Shown here: positions 36,295 through 46,731 of the stretch, in pieces
Position numbering within the stretch: the first letter of the stretch is position 1
Layout of the letters: each line of letters opens with the position of its first letter
Assembly (NCBI RefSeq): GCF_001636315.1
Contig: NZ_KV440949.1
Span: forward strand, 708,203-772,202
Origin: Neobacillus mesonae
GTDB taxonomy: Bacteria; Bacillota; Bacilli; Bacillales; Cytobacillaceae
Length of the DNA stretch: 64,000 bases
Reading direction: 5' to 3'
The notes under the pieces: generated by a model
Told to the model about the DNA's origin: nothing
The model's input: only the letters and a program-made list of their open reading frames with translations
Databases searched by the model: none
Translations under genes and position numbers: made by a program

Positions 36295-38853
36295 TTATAA
36301 ACCGCACTTTAATTGTGCACCGCAGTTGGTACATGTATTACAGCCGCCAATTTCTTCAACTTCTCCTTTGCGGCATACTGGACAAGTGTTGCCTACTTCG
36401 GAGCCAATGGTTACATTTGTTGAACGAAGATCGCTGATCGTGTCGACAAGTACGACTGGCTTCTTTTCTTTTTCATCAAACATAGACAACTGCTCATTAG
36501 TATTTTCTTCTGCTTTAAGAGTTAATACTTGAGAATCGCGCGATCCGTCTACGTAAACAGTACCACCTTTGGCTCCACCACGGTATAGACGCTCGTAAAC
36601 TTTCTCAACTTGTTCCACACTATATCCTTTTGGTGCGTTAACAGTTTTACTGATTGAACTGTCAATCCAGCGCTGGATAACACATTGAACATCAGCATGT
36701 GCTTCAGGAGCAAGCTCCATCGCAGTTACAAACCAATTTGGCAGGCTTCCTGGATCTGCTTCTGGGTGCTGATCTAGATATTCTTGAACAATGTCCGCCT
36801 TTACTTCGATAAACTTCCCGAGACGACCGCTGCGGAAATAAGAGAATGAGAAGTATGGCTCAAGTCCTGTGGATACCCCAACCATTGTCCCGGTGGATCC
36901 AGTTGGTGCGACGGTTAGCAAATGAGAATTTCTAATTCCGTTTTCTAAAATCGATTGTCGGATATCATCCGGCATTTTTTTCATATATCCTGTTTCAATA
37001 AATGCCTGTTTTAAGCGGTTAGTCTCTTCTAAAGATTCACTTGTTAAGAATGGGAAGCTTCCCTTTTCTTTCGCTAATTCAATTGAAGTTCGATAGGCCG
37101 TAGTAGCAATGATTTCAAACACTTGATCAACTAGTTTATTACCTTCTGGTGAACCGTATTCTGTTTCACAGTAAATCAAAAGGTCGTGTAATCCCATAAC
37201 ACCAAGACCAACACGGCGTTCACCAAGAGCTTGTTTTTTGTTTTCTTCTAAGAAGTATGGTGTAGCGTTGATGACGTTATCCTGCATGCGGACACCAACC
37301 TCTACTGTTTTCTTCAATTTATCAAAATTAACTGTTTTCGTTTCTTTGTCTGCCATTTCTGCTAAGTTAACTGCAGCAAGGTTACAGACGGAAAATGGTG
37401 CAAGAGGCTGCTCCCCACACGGATTTGTTGCAACAACCTGCTGGCCATATGCCTTTGCATTGGTCATATCGTTAGCATTATCAATAAAGAAGATTCCCGG
37501 CTCTGCTGAGTAAGTTGCGCAGATGTTGATTAAGTTCCAAAGTTCTTTCGCCTTAATCTTCTTGTAGACACGTACTTTGTATCCAAGTTTTTCCCACTCG
37601 CGAACGTCGCCTACTTTATGCCATTCTTCATTATAGATTTTCATTTCCTCTTCAGTATAGTGTTCCACATATGGGAAACGAAGTTCATATTCACCGTCAT
37701 TTTCAACGGCTTCCATGAAATCCTTTGTCAAACAAACAGAAATATTTGCTCCAGTCAAGAATTCTGGATTATGGACTGTATAATTTCCGCCTGTCGCCAA
37801 TTTCTCCTCAGCATCAGAAATTATACCTTCGCTGAAACCTCCGTAACCTTGAATGTTCTTATAGTTTACAATCCCTTGGTACATTGCGATTTCTTGTGAA
37901 GTCAAAGGAGTAAACTTTAATTTATCTTTCGCCAGTTTTTTAATCGTTTCATCTTTTGTATTTTCAATTAAGAATCGTAAAATCCTAGGATTTTGCATCT
38001 TAGAAATAATAAATTCTATGATATCCGGATGCCAGTCCGCCAACATGATCATCTGGGCGCCCCTGCGGCTGCCACCCTGCTCAACCAAATGAGTCAATTT
38101 TGCAATGTCATCTAACCACGAAACTGAACCAGATGACTTGCCATTTACTCCACGTGCCAGAGTGTTTCTTGGACGTAATGTTGAACCGTTTGTACCGACG
38201 CCGCCGCCTCGGCTCATGATTTCCATAACCTGCTTTCGGTGATCAGAAATTCCTTCGCGGGAATCTGCTACGAAAGGCATGACGTAACAGTTAAAGTACG
38301 TTACATCTGTGTTTGCCCCTGCACCGTAAAGAACGCGTCCCGCAGGAATAAAGTTCAGATTAACGAGCTCTTGATAGAACTTCTCCGTCCACTCAATCCG
38401 CTTCTTTTCCGTCTCTTCAACTGCCGCCAGACCTGTCGCCACACGGCGTGCAATCTGCTCATAGAACAGTTCAAGCGGTTTTTCAATTACATCAAGTGAA
38501 CGTAAAATCACGCCTGTACCAGCTTCTTCAGGATCATCCAGAACGCCTCTAAATTCCTCTTCCACTAATACCTTTGCTTTCTTCTTCTCCCAATCGATAT
38601 CTTCAATGGTTCCTAAACCTCGTGCTGGAAATTTTGGATCCTCTTTAATCGTCAGAACAACAAAGTCTCCTTTGGTGAGGGTAATTTTCTCCGTATCTTT
38701 GAAGGTGTATCGATCCAACATAACTAAGCGCGAAACACCCTTGTGAGTTATTTTCATATCCGGGGTAACTGGGTGTACCTGGGGAAATAGGCGGATATCC
38801 TCATTCAACCTTTCAAAATCAATATTCATTTTTTGTCTAAACACAACAGACAT
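36295..38853 (-). CDS. nrdJ: class II (adenosylcobalamin-dependent) ribonucleotide reductase
   Basis: Reduces ribonucleotides using a B12-generated thiyl radical, independent of oxygen. The 852-aa protein has the catalytic-barrel features RVLYGAGANTDVTYFNCYV near residue 173, SRGGGVGTNGSTLRPR, ATNPCGEQPLAPFSVCNL near 472 and PTGSTGTMVGVSTGLEPYF. The C-terminus is a zinc-ribbon-like CPVCRKGEVEEIGGCNTCTNC with redox cysteines. No NrdB partner is next to it. NrdR boxes lie upstream. B. subtilis lacks this enzyme and uses NrdEF. Confidence 0.94.
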   Translation of the reverse strand: MSVVFRQKMNIDFERLNEDIRLFPQVHPVTPDMKITHKGVSRLVMLDRYTFKDTEKITLTKGDFVVLTIKEDPKFPARGLGTIEDIDWEKKKAKVLVEEEFRGVLDDPEEAGTGVILRSLDVIEKPLELFYEQIARRVATGLAAVEETEKKRIEWTEKFYQELVNLNFIPAGRVLYGAGANTDVTYFNCYVMPFVADSREGISDHRKQVMEIMSRGGGVGTNGSTLRPRNTLARGVNGKSSGSVSWLDDIAKLTHLVEQGGSRRGAQMIMLADWHPDIIEFIISKMQNPRILRFLIENTKDETIKKLAKDKLKFTPLTSQEIAMYQGIVNYKNIQGYGGFSEGIISDAEEKLATGGNYTVHNPEFLTGANISVCLTKDFMEAVENDGEYELRFPYVEHYTEEEMKIYNEEWHKVGDVREWEKLGYKVRVYKKIKAKELWNLINICATYSAEPGIFFIDNANDMTNAKAYGQQVVATNPCGEQPLAPFSVCNLAAVNLAEMADKETKTVNFDKLKKTVEVGVRMQDNVINATPYFLEENKKQALGERRVGLGVMGLHDLLIYCETEYGSPEGNKLVDQVFEIIATTAYRTSIELAKEKGSFPFLTSESLEETNRLKQAFIETGYMKKMPDDIRQSILENGIRNSHLLTVAPTGSTGTMVGVSTGLEPYFSFSYFRSGRLGKFIEVKADIVQEYLDQHPEADPGSLPNWFVTAMELAPEAHADVQCVIQRWIDSSISKTVNAPKGYSVEQVEKVYERLYRGGAKGGTVYVDGSRDSQVLTLKAEENTNEQLSMFDEKEKKPVVLVDTISDLRSTNVTIGSEVGNTCPVCRKGEVEEIGGCNTCTNCGAQLKCGL

Positions 38854-38970
38854 GAGAACAACTCCTTCTAAAAAATAAAATCTATTTGCTATCTGATAGA
38901 TTCTAGTCTGTTAATATTTGCAATATCTAGTTGCTTCAATATACATAAGGTACCACAACAAGACAGAAAA

Positions 38971-39019
38971 AATCAACATATAGTGTTTTAGATTTTTTCG
39001 ACACCACTATATATTGTAT
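38971..39019 (-). promoter_or_regulatory. tandem NrdR boxes upstream of nrdJ
   Basis: Two 16-bp sites, AATCAACATATAGTGT (38971-38986) and CCACTATATATTGTAT (39004-39019), each match ACACWATATATWGTGT at about 13 of 16 positions. They are 33 bp apart centre to centre, about three helical turns, as NrdR dimers require. The rest of the 320-bp gap is AT-rich, and I see no cobalamin riboswitch in it. Confidence 0.8.
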
Positions 39020-39137
39020 GTTGAGCAAAAAACATTTATTTTGTCAAACCTAAAATTAAATAGATTTTAAAGAAAATAAAAGCTTTAATCGATTTTTCTA
39101 TTAAAAACGAGGAATTTTAACAAATTTCGCGGCTTGC

Positions 39138-39166
39138 TAAAAATTAAAAGCGGCCGCCGCCGCTTT
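39138..39166 (-). terminator. intrinsic terminator after lipM
   Basis: AAGCGGC (39148-39154) pairs with GCCGCTT (39159-39165). On the minus strand TTTTAATTTTTAG follows. Confidence 0.85.
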
Positions 39167-39173
39167 CTAATTA

Positions 39174-40010
39174 TTACCTTTTAAAATTCCAATCCTTATT
39201 TTCATAGCGTTCACGAGCCAATTGCTGAACGTATGCCAATTCTTCCTCTGATAACTGATACGGTACAAGGTCGATGTTCAGCCCTTCAGCAAAACCTTTA
39301 TAAAACGCCTCTTTTGCCTCTTCAAGCGTAATCCGTCTTGGGCTGATGGCATTAATTGCGACCGCTTTATCCTTAAATGATTTCTTCATCCGTTCCTTTA
39401 CCCGCTCATTTGGATACTTAAACAAGCTAAACAGCTTATCTTCATCCAAATCCAAAAGAATGGACCCATGTTGAAGAATAACTCCTTTTTGCCGCGTCTG
39501 CGCACTTCCGGCGACCTTCCTGCCTTCTACCACAAGCTCATACCAACTCGGTGCATCAAAACAAACAGCTGAACGCGGACTTTTTAGTGCATCCCTTTCT
39601 TCCGCTGTTTTAGGAACCGCAAAATAGGCATCAAGACCTAAATGATGAAACCCTTTTAAAATCCCTTCCGAAATCACTCGATAAGCTTCTGTGACCGTTT
39701 TAGGCATTTCAGGGTGCTCTTCTGACACAATCACGCTATAAGTAAGCTCATGCTCATGCAGCACCCCTCTGCCCCCTGTAGGCCGTCTTACAAAGCCTAA
39801 ACCGTGCTCTTTGACGGCATCCATATCAATTTCCTTCTCTACCTTTTGAAAATAGCCAATCGAAAGCGTCGGTGGATTCCAGCCGTAAAAACGGATCACT
39901 GGTGGAATCTTCCCCTCACTGTGCCAATCCAGCAATGCCTCATCAAGTGCCATATTAAATGACGGAGAGCTGTTTCCTGTATCAATAAAATGCCATTTTT
40001 CTTTTTCCAT
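39174..40010 (-). CDS. lipM: octanoyl-[acyl carrier protein]:protein octanoyltransferase
   Basis: Transfers octanoate from ACP to GcvH at the start of lipoate synthesis. The 278-aa BPL/LplA-type protein has [20 protein letters not shown] near residue 75, the catalytic-Cys segment [25 protein letters not shown] near 148 and HGSILLD. Length and sequence are nearly those of B. subtilis LipM. It lies close to the glycine cleavage genes, whose GcvH partner is its acceptor. Confidence 0.95.
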   Translation of the reverse strand: MEKEKWHFIDTGNSSPSFNMALDEALLDWHSEGKIPPVIRFYGWNPPTLSIGYFQKVEKEIDMDAVKEHGLGFVRRPTGGRGVLHEHELTYSVIVSEEHPEMPKTVTEAYRVISEGILKGFHHLGLDAYFAVPKTAEERDALKSPRSAVCFDAPSWYELVVEGRKVAGSAQTRQKGVILQHGSILLDLDEDKLFSLFKYPNERVKERMKKSFKDKAVAINAISPRRITLEEAKEAFYKGFAEGLNIDLVPYQLSEEELAYVQQLARERYENKDWNFKR

Positions 40011-40191
40011 TCAAAAACCTCATTTAAATGAAATATTTTACCTTTTAAGTCTATCAAAATCGAAAACGAATGCAAACTAGATTGTATTGGCATTATTTTA
40101 TCAAAAGAATTTTCGTCATAATTCTTTATCTTTAAGTAAATGACTTATATAATAAAAACTAGTGGAGTACAGCTTGAAAGGAGAAAGTATT

Positions 40192-40575
40192 TTGAGTTCA
40201 CTTTATGTTTTATTAATTATTATTGCTGCGGTTATTATTTACTCCGTTTTCACCTTTTTTTACCAAAAGAAAATTGTCAAAACGGTTACCGAGGAAGAAT
40301 TCCGTGCAGGCTATAGAAAGGCACAGCTCATAGATATTCGTGAACCAAACGAATTTGAAGGCGGGCATATTTTAGGCGCACGTAACATTCCAATGTCACA
40401 AATGAGAATGCGGATGAAGGAAATCCGCCCGGATCTGCCGGTATATTTATACTGCCAAAGCGGGATGCGCAGCGCCCGTGCAGCTCAATTTTTACACAAA
40501 AAAGGGTATAAAGATCTGACCCAGCTGCAAGGCGGATTTAAAAAATGGACAGGCAAGGTTAAAGCAAAAAAATAG
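40192..40575 (+). CDS. yqhL: membrane-anchored rhodanese-domain protein (YqhL)
   Basis: The start is a TTG (40192-40194) with AGGAG 8 bases upstream; 127 aa. One N-terminal membrane segment (about residues 4-24) is followed by a rhodanese domain with the active-site loop YCQSGMRS (Cys near residue 83) and LIDIREPNEFEGGHILGARNIP. Sulfurtransferase activity is inferred. It stands alone, divergent from lipM, and is followed by two terminators. Confidence 0.9.
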   Translation: MSSLYVLLIIIAAVIIYSVFTFFYQKKIVKTVTEEEFRAGYRKAQLIDIREPNEFEGGHILGARNIPMSQMRMRMKEIRPDLPVYLYCQSGMRSARAAQFLHKKGYKDLTQLQGGFKKWTGKVKAKK

Positions 40576-40582
40576 TGATGAC

Positions 40583-40612
40583 AAGACTCTGGGTGAATCC
40601 GGAGTCTTTTTA
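40583..40612 (+). terminator. intrinsic terminator after yqhL
   Basis: AAGACTC (40583-40589) pairs with GAGTCTT (40602-40608), with an inner TGG/CCG part, followed by TTTTT. Confidence 0.88.
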
Positions 40613-40621
40613 AATGCCTTT

Positions 40622-40664
40622 AAAAAACAAGGGATGATTCGTTTTCAAATCATCCCTTGTTTTA
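40622..40664 (-). terminator. intrinsic terminator of the gcv operon
   Basis: AAACAAGGGATGATT (40625-40639) pairs with AATCATCCCTTGTTT (40648-40662). On the minus strand TTTTTTA follows the stem. It lies 7 bp past gcvPB. Confidence 0.9.
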
Positions 40665-40668
40665 AATA

Positions 40669-42126
40669 TTAAGCTTGATATCTTAAGATTGGTTTACGAG
40701 CAGCTGTTGTTTCGTCAAGACGGCCGACAACCGTTGTATGCGGTGCCTCTTGAACGATTTCTGGATTTTCTTCCGCTTCCTTGGCAATTTGAATCATTGC
40801 ATCAATAAAGGAATCAAGGGTTTCTTTTGATTCTGTTTCAGTTGGTTCAATCATGATACATTCTTCCACGTTTAATGGGAAGTAAATGGTTGGCGGATGA
40901 TAGCCGAAATCTAACAGACGTTTGGCGATATCAAGAGTCCGGACACCCAATTTCTTCTGACGCTTACCGCTTAAAACAAATTCATGCTTACAATGTCTGT
41001 CAAACGGAAGATCGTAATACTCGGCAAGTCTTCTCATCATATAGTTCGCATTTAGGACCGCATATTCGGTCACAGCCTTCAAGCCGTCAGGACCCATTGA
41101 GCGAATATACGTATACGCACGAACATTGATGCCAAAGTTTCCATAGAATGGCTTCACGCGTCCAATTGACTGCGGACGATCATAATCCAGCACATACTCA
41201 TCACCGCGTTTGTCAACAATCGGTTTCGGCAGGAATGGGATTAAGTCAGCTTTAACACCTACAGGGCCTGAACCAGGACCGCCGCCGCCGTGTGGACCAG
41301 TAAATGTCTTATGCAGGTTTAAGTGAACAACGTCAAATCCCATATCCCCTGGGCGGGCCTTGGAAAGAACTGCGTTTAAGTTTGCTCCGTCATAATATAC
41401 TTTTCCGCCTGCTTCGTGGATAATTTCTGTTATTTCCAAAATATGTTCTTCAAATAAGCCAAGTGTATTTGGATTCGTCAGCATTAATGCCGCTGTATCT
41501 TCGCCTACCACTCTTCTTAAATCCTCAAGGTCAACTAGGCCATTTTCATCCGATTTTACGGTAATCGTTTCAAGTCCTGCAACCGTTGCTGAAGCAGGGT
41601 TTGTTCCATGGGCAGAGTCTGGGATAATAACCTTGGTCCGCAACGCATCCCCATTTGCTTCATGGTAGGCACGAATCATCATTAACCCAGTCCATTCACC
41701 ATGAGCTCCCGCGGCAGGTTGAAGGGTAACTTCATCCATACCAGTAATTTCCTTCAAGTGCTGCTGAAGGTCGTATAAAAGTTCCAGAGCCCCTTGGACA
41801 GAACTTTCATCCTGAAGCGGATGAATATGTGCAAACCCATTATAACGCGCAACACTTTCATTAATTTTCGGATTATATTTCATTGTACAAGAGCCCAATG
41901 GGTAAAAGCCTGAATCTAAGCCGTGATTTCTTTTTGAAAGGGAAGTATAATGCCGCATAATATCAAGCTCTGATACTTCCGGAAGTGCCGGCTCTTCCTC
42001 TCGTACATATCCCTCGGGAAGAAGACCATTTAGATCTGCTTCCGGGACATCCAATTCCGGAAGACTATATCCGATTCGGCCTGGTGTACTAAGTTCAAAA
42101 ATCAGCTTCTGATCTTGATTATGCAT
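40669..42126 (-). CDS. gcvPB: glycine dehydrogenase (decarboxylating) subunit 2
   Basis: Large half of the split P protein of the glycine cleavage system. The 485-aa PLP enzyme has [19 protein letters not shown] near residue 267-285, whose Lys carries PLP, and [11 protein letters not shown] near 172. It overlaps the gcvPA stop by 8 bp. Together they decarboxylate glycine and pass aminomethyl to lipoyl-GcvH. It is the last gene of the gcvT-gcvPA-gcvPB operon. Confidence 0.96.
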   Translation of the reverse strand: MHNQDQKLIFELSTPGRIGYSLPELDVPEADLNGLLPEGYVREEEPALPEVSELDIMRHYTSLSKRNHGLDSGFYPLGSCTMKYNPKINESVARYNGFAHIHPLQDESSVQGALELLYDLQQHLKEITGMDEVTLQPAAGAHGEWTGLMMIRAYHEANGDALRTKVIIPDSAHGTNPASATVAGLETITVKSDENGLVDLEDLRRVVGEDTAALMLTNPNTLGLFEEHILEITEIIHEAGGKVYYDGANLNAVLSKARPGDMGFDVVHLNLHKTFTGPHGGGGPGSGPVGVKADLIPFLPKPIVDKRGDEYVLDYDRPQSIGRVKPFYGNFGINVRAYTYIRSMGPDGLKAVTEYAVLNANYMMRRLAEYYDLPFDRHCKHEFVLSGKRQKKLGVRTLDIAKRLLDFGYHPPTIYFPLNVEECIMIEPTETESKETLDSFIDAMIQIAKEAEENPEIVQEAPHTTVVGRLDETTAARKPILRYQA

Positions 42127-43465
42127 ACATATCCCCCAATTCTTTCACTAAAGTATCGATTTCTTCCTTCGTTCTCTGTTCTGTAACAGCAATTAGCATA
42201 TGGTGTGCTAGATCAGGATAATCACGGCCTAAATCATAACCTCCAATAATCCCTTTTTCCAGCAGTTTTTGATTTACCTGTTTAACCGGACTATTTAGTT
42301 TAACGACAAATTCATTAAATAAATGACCGTCATAAACCACTTCGATGCCAGCTGCTTTAAATGCATTTTTCGCATAGTTTGCCTTTTGAAGGTTGGCAGC
42401 AGCCATTTCACGGACACCGCTTTTACCAAGGGCGGTCATTGCTACAGAAGCTGCAAGAGCATTCAATGCCTGGTTTGAACAAATATTGGATGTTGCTTTG
42501 TCCCGGCGGATATGCTGTTCCCGTGCCTGAAGGGTTAGAACGAAACCACGGCGTCCTTCCTCATCAGTGGTCTGTCCGACTAGACGGCCGGGAACTTTCC
42601 GCATTAGCTTGCTTGTTACTGCAAAATAACCGCAGTGTGGTCCGCCAAAAGCTGTTGGAATCCCAAACGGCTGTGCATCACCGACAACGATATCAGCCCC
42701 AAATTTCCCTGGCGGTGTTAATACCCCAAGTGACAATGGGTTAGAAGAGACAACAAACATCGCTTTTTGTTCATGAATGATTTCTTCAAGCTCTTTTAAT
42801 GGCTCAATACGGCCAAAGAAGTTAGGGTATTGTACGATTACAGCTGCCGTGTCCTTATTTACTAAATCCTTTAACACGTTCACATCTGTAACACCATCTT
42901 TTACAGGAACCTCAACCACTTCAATGTATTGACCCTTTGCATAAGTTTTCAAAACATCACGATATTCGGGATGGACTGCACTAGAAACAACAATTGTTTT
43001 ACGTCTTGTATGGCCTGCGCTCAACATTGCAGCCTCAGCAAGTGCCGTTCCGCCATCGTACATTGAGGAGTTTGCTACTTCCATGCCTGTTAATTCACAA
43101 ATCATTGTTTGGAATTCAAAAATCGCCTGCAGCTCACCCTGGGAAATTTCCGGCTGGTATGGTGTATATGCTGTATAAAATTCAGATCTTGAAATAACAT
43201 GATCAACGATAATCGGCATATAATGGTCATATACGCCTGCACCAAGGAATGACACATTTTGTTTAAGGTCAGCGTTTTTACCTGCAAGTTTAAATAGTTC
43301 TTTTGTTAAAGACGTCTCTGATTTTGCCTGTTTAATATTGTACAAACCTTGAAATTTAACTTTTTCCGGAATATCACTAAACAGCTCATCGATGGTGGAA
43401 ACACCAATTGTTTCAAGCATTGCCTTCTTATCTTGTTCAGTCATAGGTAAATAGCGATGTTTCAT
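42119..43465 (-). CDS. gcvPA: glycine dehydrogenase (decarboxylating) subunit 1
   Basis: N-terminal half of the split P protein. The start is placed at the ATG 43463-43465 ([17 protein letters not shown]), with GGGGAG 8 bases upstream, giving 448 aa as in B. subtilis; an in-frame ATG at 43483 overlaps the upstream gene end. It has the dimer core [21 protein letters not shown] and [16 protein letters not shown] Lys is on GcvPB. Confidence 0.95.
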   Translation of the reverse strand: MKHRYLPMTEQDKKAMLETIGVSTIDELFSDIPEKVKFQGLYNIKQAKSETSLTKELFKLAGKNADLKQNVSFLGAGVYDHYMPIIVDHVISRSEFYTAYTPYQPEISQGELQAIFEFQTMICELTGMEVANSSMYDGGTALAEAAMLSAGHTRRKTIVVSSAVHPEYRDVLKTYAKGQYIEVVEVPVKDGVTDVNVLKDLVNKDTAAVIVQYPNFFGRIEPLKELEEIIHEQKAMFVVSSNPLSLGVLTPPGKFGADIVVGDAQPFGIPTAFGGPHCGYFAVTSKLMRKVPGRLVGQTTDEEGRRGFVLTLQAREQHIRRDKATSNICSNQALNALAASVAMTALGKSGVREMAAANLQKANYAKNAFKAAGIEVVYDGHLFNEFVVKLNSPVKQVNQKLLEKGIIGGYDLGRDYPDLAHHMLIAVTEQRTKEEIDTLVKELGDMYA

Positions 43466-43486
43466 AACCTTAGCTCCCCTCATGTT

Positions 43487-44587
43487 TTACTTTCCTCGTT
43501 TATAAAAAGGTGTTGGAACAACTTTTACTTTTAATCGTTTGCCGCGAATCTCTACTTCTAATTCATCATCAAGTACCGCATGTTCAGAGGAGATCAGCGC
43601 CAGCCCGATATTTTTCTTTAATGTTGGCGATTGTGTTCCGGTAGTAACCTCCCCGATTAGCTCCTCCCCTTTATATACAGGGTAGCCGTGACGAGGAATT
43701 CCGCGGTCTATCATTTCAATCCCAACAATTTTTCTTGGGATGCCATTTTCTTTTTGCTTTACTAAAGCGTCCTTACCAATGAAATCAGCTTCCTTATTTA
43801 ACTTAACGGCAAAACCGATACCTGCTTCAAGCGGAGAAATTTCTGCTGATAGTTCTTGACCGTAAAGCGCCAAATTAGCTTCAAATCGCAAAGTGTCACG
43901 AGCACCTAAGCCGCAAGGGAGAACCCCTTCTTCTTTACCAGACTCTAAAATGTCCTTCCAAATCTCCACTACATCATTTGCCTGGCAATATACCTCAAAT
44001 CCATCCTCTCCAGTGTAGCCGGTTCTGGATACAAGTGCCTTTTTGCCGTTAATTCGGGCGTCCTGCTGGAATTTGAAGAAGCCAATGCCGCTTAAATCCG
44101 TTGCCGTAAGTTTTTGAAGAACCTTTTCTGCAAGAGGTCCCTGCAGTGCCACTTGAGCAGTTGTGTCTGACAAGTTTGTTAGCGTTACATCACCTTCTAA
44201 ATGTCTTTCTAGCCATTCATAGTCTTTCTCGATATTAGAAGCGTTTACAACCAATAGATAATGCTCATCTTCAAGTTTATACACAAGCAGGTCATCAATC
44301 GTTCCGCCAGTTTCATAGCACATTGCAGTATATTGAGCGGCACCATTTTTGACTTTGGAAATATCATTTGTCATCATTCTTTGTAAATAATTTAAACTGT
44401 CAGAACCTTTAACTTCAATTTCTCCCATATGGGAAACATCGAATAACCCTGCCTTTGTGCGGACAGCCTCATGTTCCTCTTTTATGCTGGAAAATTGGAC
44501 AGGAAGCTCCCAGCCGCCGAAATCAATCGTTTTCCCCCCGTATTCCTTGTAGACTTCAAACAGCGGAGTACGTTTTAATTCTGTCAT
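43487..44587 (-). CDS. gcvT: aminomethyltransferase (T protein) of the glycine cleavage system
   Basis: Transfers the methylene of aminomethyl-GcvH to tetrahydrofolate, releasing ammonia. The 366-aa protein carries [15 protein letters not shown] near residue 48, [14 protein letters not shown] near 195 and the C-terminal [22 protein letters not shown]. It is the first gene of the operon and is preceded by a tandem glycine riboswitch and its terminator. The folate product connects with FolD. Confidence 0.97.
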   Translation of the reverse strand: MTELKRTPLFEVYKEYGGKTIDFGGWELPVQFSSIKEEHEAVRTKAGLFDVSHMGEIEVKGSDSLNYLQRMMTNDISKVKNGAAQYTAMCYETGGTIDDLLVYKLEDEHYLLVVNASNIEKDYEWLERHLEGDVTLTNLSDTTAQVALQGPLAEKVLQKLTATDLSGIGFFKFQQDARINGKKALVSRTGYTGEDGFEVYCQANDVVEIWKDILESGKEEGVLPCGLGARDTLRFEANLALYGQELSAEISPLEAGIGFAVKLNKEADFIGKDALVKQKENGIPRKIVGIEMIDRGIPRHGYPVYKGEELIGEVTTGTQSPTLKKNIGLALISSEHAVLDDELEVEIRGKRLKVKVVPTPFYKRGK

Positions 44588-44683
44588 CCCTAAATCCCCC
44601 TTAATATATTGTTAAAATAAACTCTTTTAAAAGAGGTAAATCCCGATATTAATTTTCTAATATTGAAGGCTGTTGGAAAGCAT

Positions 44684-44730
44684 AAAAAAGGACAGAAACC
44701 TCCCTTGAACATAAGGAAGTCTCTGTCCTT
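44684..44730 (-). terminator. expression-platform terminator of the glycine riboswitch
   Basis: Minus-strand AAGGACAGA (44722-44730) pairs with TCTGTCCTT-complementary 44688-44696, with further pairing toward the loop, and six T follow. It sits between the riboswitch and gcvT and is the likely switched terminator. Confidence 0.88.
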
Positions 44731-44732
44731 GC

Positions 44733-44882
44733 ACCTGAAAGTTTAACCTAAAATGGCTTTCCCCTTGGGTGGCTGTATTCACAGCACTCTCCAGAGCCGC
44801 GTCAAACAAGAGTTCTTTTGCCTGAGAGATTCACAGTTTCTGCTTGCTCCTTCGGCGCTACAATGAGTAGTCTCTCCCCTTG
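44733..44882 (-). promoter_or_regulatory. tandem glycine riboswitch (gcvT element)
   Basis: In transcript order, aptamer 1 shows GCGCCGAAGGAGCAA and UCUCAGGCAAAAGAAC, and aptamer 2 shows CACCCAAGGGGAAAGC and CUUUCAGGUGC. These are the conserved cores of the two glycine aptamers. Glycine binding should prevent the downstream terminator and switch on gcvT-gcvPA-gcvPB. The remaining 44883-45042 segment of this 455-bp gap should hold the gcv and yqhH promoters; I did not assign boxes. Confidence 0.93.
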
Positions 44883-45042
44883 TTATCATCCGCATTTATA
44901 ATATTTTCCAATTCGGTCATACTAATTATACAAAAAAAATTAGATTAACGTATTTAAATATTTAAAACCTTCAAAGCTATTATCATCCTACCATTAACGC
45001 ACATTTTGGGCAATAAGATTTTATAAAAAGGAGCTGAAAACA

Positions 45043-46731
45043 ATGTCTATAGAAATAGAATTTGATTCCTCTTGGCAGGATGGTCTTTTACATCGAATAG
45101 ATGACGACGGTCCCTGGGGGGATTGGGAGCTTTTTAAACTGGCCATTGAAGTCGAAAAGCATTTGGTGATTCCCGAATTTGAAGGACTTCAGGCTCCAAA
45201 GCATCTGCCAAATTTAACACCGCTGCCGCATCAGCTTGAAACGGCAAAACAAGTAATTGAAAACATGAACGGCAAGGCAATTCTGGCTGATGAGGTTGGT
45301 CTTGGGAAAACGATCGAAGCCGGATTAATTTTAAAAGAATATATGATTCGCGGTCTGGTCAAAAAAGTATTGATTTTAGTGCCTGCCTCACTTGTGACAC
45401 AATGGGGTCAGGAATTGAACAGTAAATTTTTCATTCCCGCGATTACACAAAAAAAGAGCTATGTCTGGGAGCAGTGTGATGTTGTTGTTTCTTCCATTGA
45501 CACTGCCAAGCGCAACCCGCACCGGGATCTTATTTACCAGCAGGATTATGACTTAATCATAATCGATGAGGCACATAAGCTAAAAAATAATAAGACGAAA
45601 AACTATGAATTTGTGCAGAACTTGAAAAAGAAGTTTTGCTTACTTTTGACCGCTACACCGATTCAAAATAGGGTAGAAGAAATTTTTAATCTCGTTTCAC
45701 TATTAAAGCCCGGTCACTTAGGGAACGAAACAGCCTTTTATGAAAAATATAAACGGGATGCCCGTTCCTTAAACGATAATCAGCATTTAAAAGAATTGGT
45801 CAATAAAGTGATGATTCGCAACCGTCGTGCTGATACCGGAATTGAATGGACCAAACGGTATGTAGAAACCATTCCCATTGAATTCAGCAAGTCAGAACGG
45901 GAGCTCTATGAGGAAATTTGCAGCTTAAAGAATGAAGATGATTGGCTTGCAACAAGCGCCTTTTCTGTCATGACATTGCAGCGGGAAGCATGCAGCAGCA
46001 GAGAAGCGGTATTCTATACATTAAAAAACATGCTGCAAAGAAAAGAGAACCCGACCACAGCCTTCCAGCAGCAAATTGAATTTTTAATTAAAAAAGTAGA
46101 AGCAGTAAAGCAAAATACAAAGGCAGAAAAAGCACTGGAATTAATCAACAATATTAATGATAAGGTGATCATTTTTACAGAATACCGCGCGACACAATTA
46201 TACCTGCAATGGTATTTAAAACAAAATGGGATTACCTCCGTTCCTTTCCGCGGCGGATTTAAGCGCGGGAAAAAGGATTGGATGCGTGAGCTCTTTCAAA
46301 AGCATGCACAAGTTCTCATTGCAACAGAAGCGGGCGGTGAAGGAATTAACCTGCAGTTCTGCCACCATATTATTAACTTTGATTTGCCGTGGAATCCGAT
46401 GAGACTTGAACAGCGAATCGGCAGAATACATCGTCTTGGACAGGAAAACGATGTGAAAATCTATAATTTCGCCATAAAGGATACTGTTGAAGAGCATATC
46501 TTAAAGCTTCTATACGAAAAAATTGATTTATTCGAGCGCGTAATCGGTGAGCTCGACGATATATTAACAAAACTTGAGTTTGGCAATATCGAGGATCATT
46601 TAATAGACATATTCGGTGCCTCCAGTTCCGAAGGCGAAATGCGAATCAAAATGGAAAACTTGTCTTCAATGATTGAATTTGCCGAAAATATGAGGAAGGG
46701 AGATTCACATGCAGCAGCAGGAAATTCATAA
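45043..46731 (+). CDS. yqhH: SNF2-family helicase (YqhH-like)
   Basis: 562-aa Swi2/Snf2-type ATPase. Walker A is DEVGLGKTIEAG near residue 83, the DEAH box LIIIDEAHKL near 170, motif III LLTATPIQNR near 202, and the C-terminal helicase motifs include IFTEYRAT, ATEAGGEGINLQ and PMRLEQRIGRIHRLGQ. It remodels or translocates on nucleic acid; the substrate is unknown. AAGGAG precedes the ATG. The end overlaps yqhG by 23 bp in the usual yqhH-yqhG pair, divergent from gcvT as in B. subtilis. Confidence 0.92.
   Translation: MSIEIEFDSSWQDGLLHRIDDDGPWGDWELFKLAIEVEKHLVIPEFEGLQAPKHLPNLTPLPHQLETAKQVIENMNGKAILADEVGLGKTIEAGLILKEYMIRGLVKKVLILVPASLVTQWGQELNSKFFIPAITQKKSYVWEQCDVVVSSIDTAKRNPHRDLIYQQDYDLIIIDEAHKLKNNKTKNYEFVQNLKKKFCLLLTATPIQNRVEEIFNLVSLLKPGHLGNETAFYEKYKRDARSLNDNQHLKELVNKVMIRNRRADTGIEWTKRYVETIPIEFSKSERELYEEICSLKNEDDWLATSAFSVMTLQREACSSREAVFYTLKNMLQRKENPTTAFQQQIEFLIKKVEAVKQNTKAEKALELINNINDKVIIFTEYRATQLYLQWYLKQNGITSVPFRGGFKRGKKDWMRELFQKHAQVLIATEAGGEGINLQFCHHIINFDLPWNPMRLEQRIGRIHRLGQENDVKIYNFAIKDTVEEHILKLLYEKIDLFERVIGELDDILTKLEFGNIEDHLIDIFGASSSEGEMRIKMENLSSMIEFAENMRKGDSHAAAGNS

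Noticed and set aside
38854..39173. Cobalamin riboswitch before nrdJ
   Set aside because: No B12-box consensus or long structured leader was seen; only NrdR boxes and AT-rich sequence.
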